NCBI GenBank assembly: GCA_037178625.1
Contig: CM074127.1
Coordinates: 3,906,001 to 3,970,000, forward strand
Source: Skeletonema tropicum
Taxonomy: Eukaryota > Bacillariophyta > Thalassiosirophyceae > Thalassiosirales > Thalassiosiraceae
Reading direction: 5' to 3'
DNA: 64,000 bases
The notes beneath the pieces are model-generated. The model was not told the origin of the DNA. It searched no databases and was given only the letters and a program-made list of their open reading frames with translations. Shown piece by piece: positions 62,767 to 64,000 of this stretch. Made by a program: the position numbers and the translations under genes. The stretch's first letter is position 1, and the number at the start of each line of letters is the position of its first letter.

Positions 62767-64000
62767 ATGATCGGGACAGAAGCAAACCGTGCGAAGAAGC
62801 GGAAGAAGAAGCCGCAGGGCAATCAAAGCAATGATATTATCAACAACACCGCAGATGAAACCTCATTAAAAAGCCATGCATCTGATCTATGTGCTGAACT
62901 CAAAGAACATGTATTCCAGGGGAGAATCTTCGATGCCCGTGTCACTGCATTAAAACTCAAGAGCATGAGAAACGAAGTTAGTGATACAGCTGTACGTACT
63001 AAAATTGAATCTGTCAATCACATCATTGAAGAAGTTCTTGAGCAAGCTGAACATGTTGATAGCATGCTTCACGATTTGCACTCCGACGATGGTTGGACTC
63101 TTGCAAAAGAAAGCAAGGGTGTGACAATACACTATCGACGGGAGGCAGGCACTACTATACATACCGTGAGGGCACAGACGCAGTTTCATAACTTCGAGCC
63201 AAAGGATTTTACGAAGCTCTGCTCTCTCTTTGTAGAAACAGAATGTATGCCGAAATGGTTTCCTGGTGGCATCATGAAAAAGGCAGATGTGCTTTCATGG
63301 CATTCAAAATACTCGAAAGTGATTCAGCTACATATTTCTCTTGGCCTTCTCCCGTTCCTGTCACCAAGAGATGCAATTGTGCATGGCAATGGTTTCCATT
63401 TGCCTGACCAGAATGCATTCCTAATTCGATCAAAATCTACACAAGATACCTCTTGTCGCCACTGTGACATACCAAAGCCTGCAAAGGGGATAGTCAGGAT
63501 GGATACAGAGTCAATTTTCTTCGTCCAATTGCTACAGAAGGATGTTATTGCATTCAAAATGATTGGTAGAGATGATTTGAAGCTTAAGTTTATTCCAAGT
63601 CCATTGCTCAATTACATTTCCCAAGGACATTTGCCTTACGAGTTGATGCGCACAGTAAAACGGACAATTAGAAACTTTGAAGGATCCGTATGGGATGAGA
63701 AGATGAAAGAGAGAGGGGCTTACTACAAAGAAATCGAAGATAAAGTACATGTCCAGTTGGACAGGGCAGGATCAAGCGTTGCATCGGATAGACTCAGCTA
63801 TGGGTCCAATGTTTCGAAAAAGCCTGCACCTTCAACAAAACGTTCAGAGTATGGCTCAGTGCTGTCTACTGTGGTTGCATTAGTAGCGATTGCAGTGTCA
63901 CTTCTCTTCACATACTGTTCAATGTCACGGAATGGTGCGGTTACATCACCGAAGCTAGTGACGAGGCTACTGGAAAACGAACACTTTATGCGTATCATTT
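62767..64000 (+). CDS. START-like lipid-binding protein, cut by the window's right edge
   Basis: From ATG 62767 the frame is open to the window edge, so the gene is 3'-partial. At least 411 residues are visible. The N-terminus is basic (RAKKRKKKPQ). After about 55 residues of helix, a START-like domain follows: DDGWTLAKESKGVTIHYRREAG, VRAQTQFHNFEPKDFTKLCSLFVET, MPKWFPGGIMKKADVLSW and FLSPRDAIVHGNGFHL. The segment YISQGHLPYELMRTVKRTIRNF resembles the closing amphipathic helix. Near residue 365-385 a transmembrane helix is predicted (SVLSTVVALVAIAVSLLFTY). Membrane-anchored START proteins transfer or sense lipids at contact sites; this assignment is by fold similarity, not by family recognition. 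Confidence 0.75.
   Translation, partial: MIGTEANRAKKRKKKPQGNQSNDIINNTADETSLKSHASDLCAELKEHVFQGRIFDARVTALKLKSMRNEVSDTAVRTKIESVNHIIEEVLEQAEHVDSMLHDLHSDDGWTLAKESKGVTIHYRREAGTTIHTVRAQTQFHNFEPKDFTKLCSLFVETECMPKWFPGGIMKKADVLSWHSKYSKVIQLHISLGLLPFLSPRDAIVHGNGFHLPDQNAFLIRSKSTQDTSCRHCDIPKPAKGIVRMDTESIFFVQLLQKDVIAFKMIGRDDLKLKFIPSPLLNYISQGHLPYELMRTVKRTIRNFEGSVWDEKMKERGAYYKEIEDKVHVQLDRAGSSVASDRLSYGSNVSKKPAPSTKRSEYGSVLSTVVALVAIAVSLLFTYCSMSRNGAVTSPKLVTRLLENEHFMRII

Noticed and set aside
1..64000. tRNA genes, rRNA, CRISPR arrays
   Set aside because: I found no A-box/B-box pair with acceptor-stem pairing, no rRNA segment and no direct-repeat array with regular spacers. Reading by eye can miss an isolated tRNA.

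Overview
The window is nuclear DNA of a photosynthetic stramenopile, most likely a centric diatom. Several N-termini combine a signal peptide with a phenylalanine at the predicted cleavage site (NAF|VSP at 11.6 kb, VAF|QAP at 15.7 kb, QAF|VVR at 24.1 kb, YGF|TPS at 58.4 kb, DAF|SLR at 62.2 kb), which is the plastid-targeting signature of secondary red-lineage algae. Genes are compact, with few GT-AG introns of about 70 to 150 bp, and neighbours are often convergent with only tens of bases between stop codons. A probable IFT54-like gene suggests a lineage that still makes flagellated cells, which fits centric diatoms. Assignment below diatom level is inference.

Left part (0-12 kb): a frame-broken unknown gene at the edge, a two-exon zinc-knuckle protein, a C2-type phospholipase D, a Rab8-like GTPase, an acidic membrane protein, a two-exon rhodanese and a plastid-targeted SRPBCC lipid-binding protein. 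12-25.8 kb: an LRR membrane protein with degenerate cytoplasmic repeats, a small diatom-type protein, plastid-type Hsp33, MSH2 (apparently without mismatch-binding domain I), HBS1 (with a decayed copy of its own 3' end downstream), a Cys-rich type II membrane protein, a free-standing DHFR, a plastid zinc-ribbon membrane protein and the GINS subunit SLD5. 25.8-27.9 kb is gene-poor and carries four copies of a palindrome around GAATTC.

27.9-39.3 kb: a tail-to-tail pair of paralogous polytopic membrane proteins, a golgin-84-like protein, a ZnF-UBP ubiquitin protease, a J-protein and a large four-exon PH-C2-transmembrane protein. 39.7-41.3 kb is a 1.6-kb element with 20-bp perfect terminal inverted repeats and flanking TA. 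41.6-64 kb: a METTL24-like methyltransferase, an IFT54-like protein, a long BRCT protein with TQ-rich repeats, a RanBP2-type zinc-finger protein, cytosolic leucyl-tRNA synthetase, a METTL21-type methyltransferase, a broken MYND-finger gene, aspartate-semialdehyde dehydrogenase, an unknown protein, a CRTISO-like carotenoid isomerase and a START-like protein cut by the right edge.

Most of the window is ordinary housekeeping sequence. The less ordinary items are the 1.6-kb terminal-repeat element, the palindrome-bearing gene desert, the duplicated and inverted membrane-protein pair, the MSH2 N-terminus, the HBS1 3' relic, the BRCT/TQ-repeat protein and the free-standing DHFR. Intron boundaries were placed by eye and checked only for reading phase and protein-family continuity.
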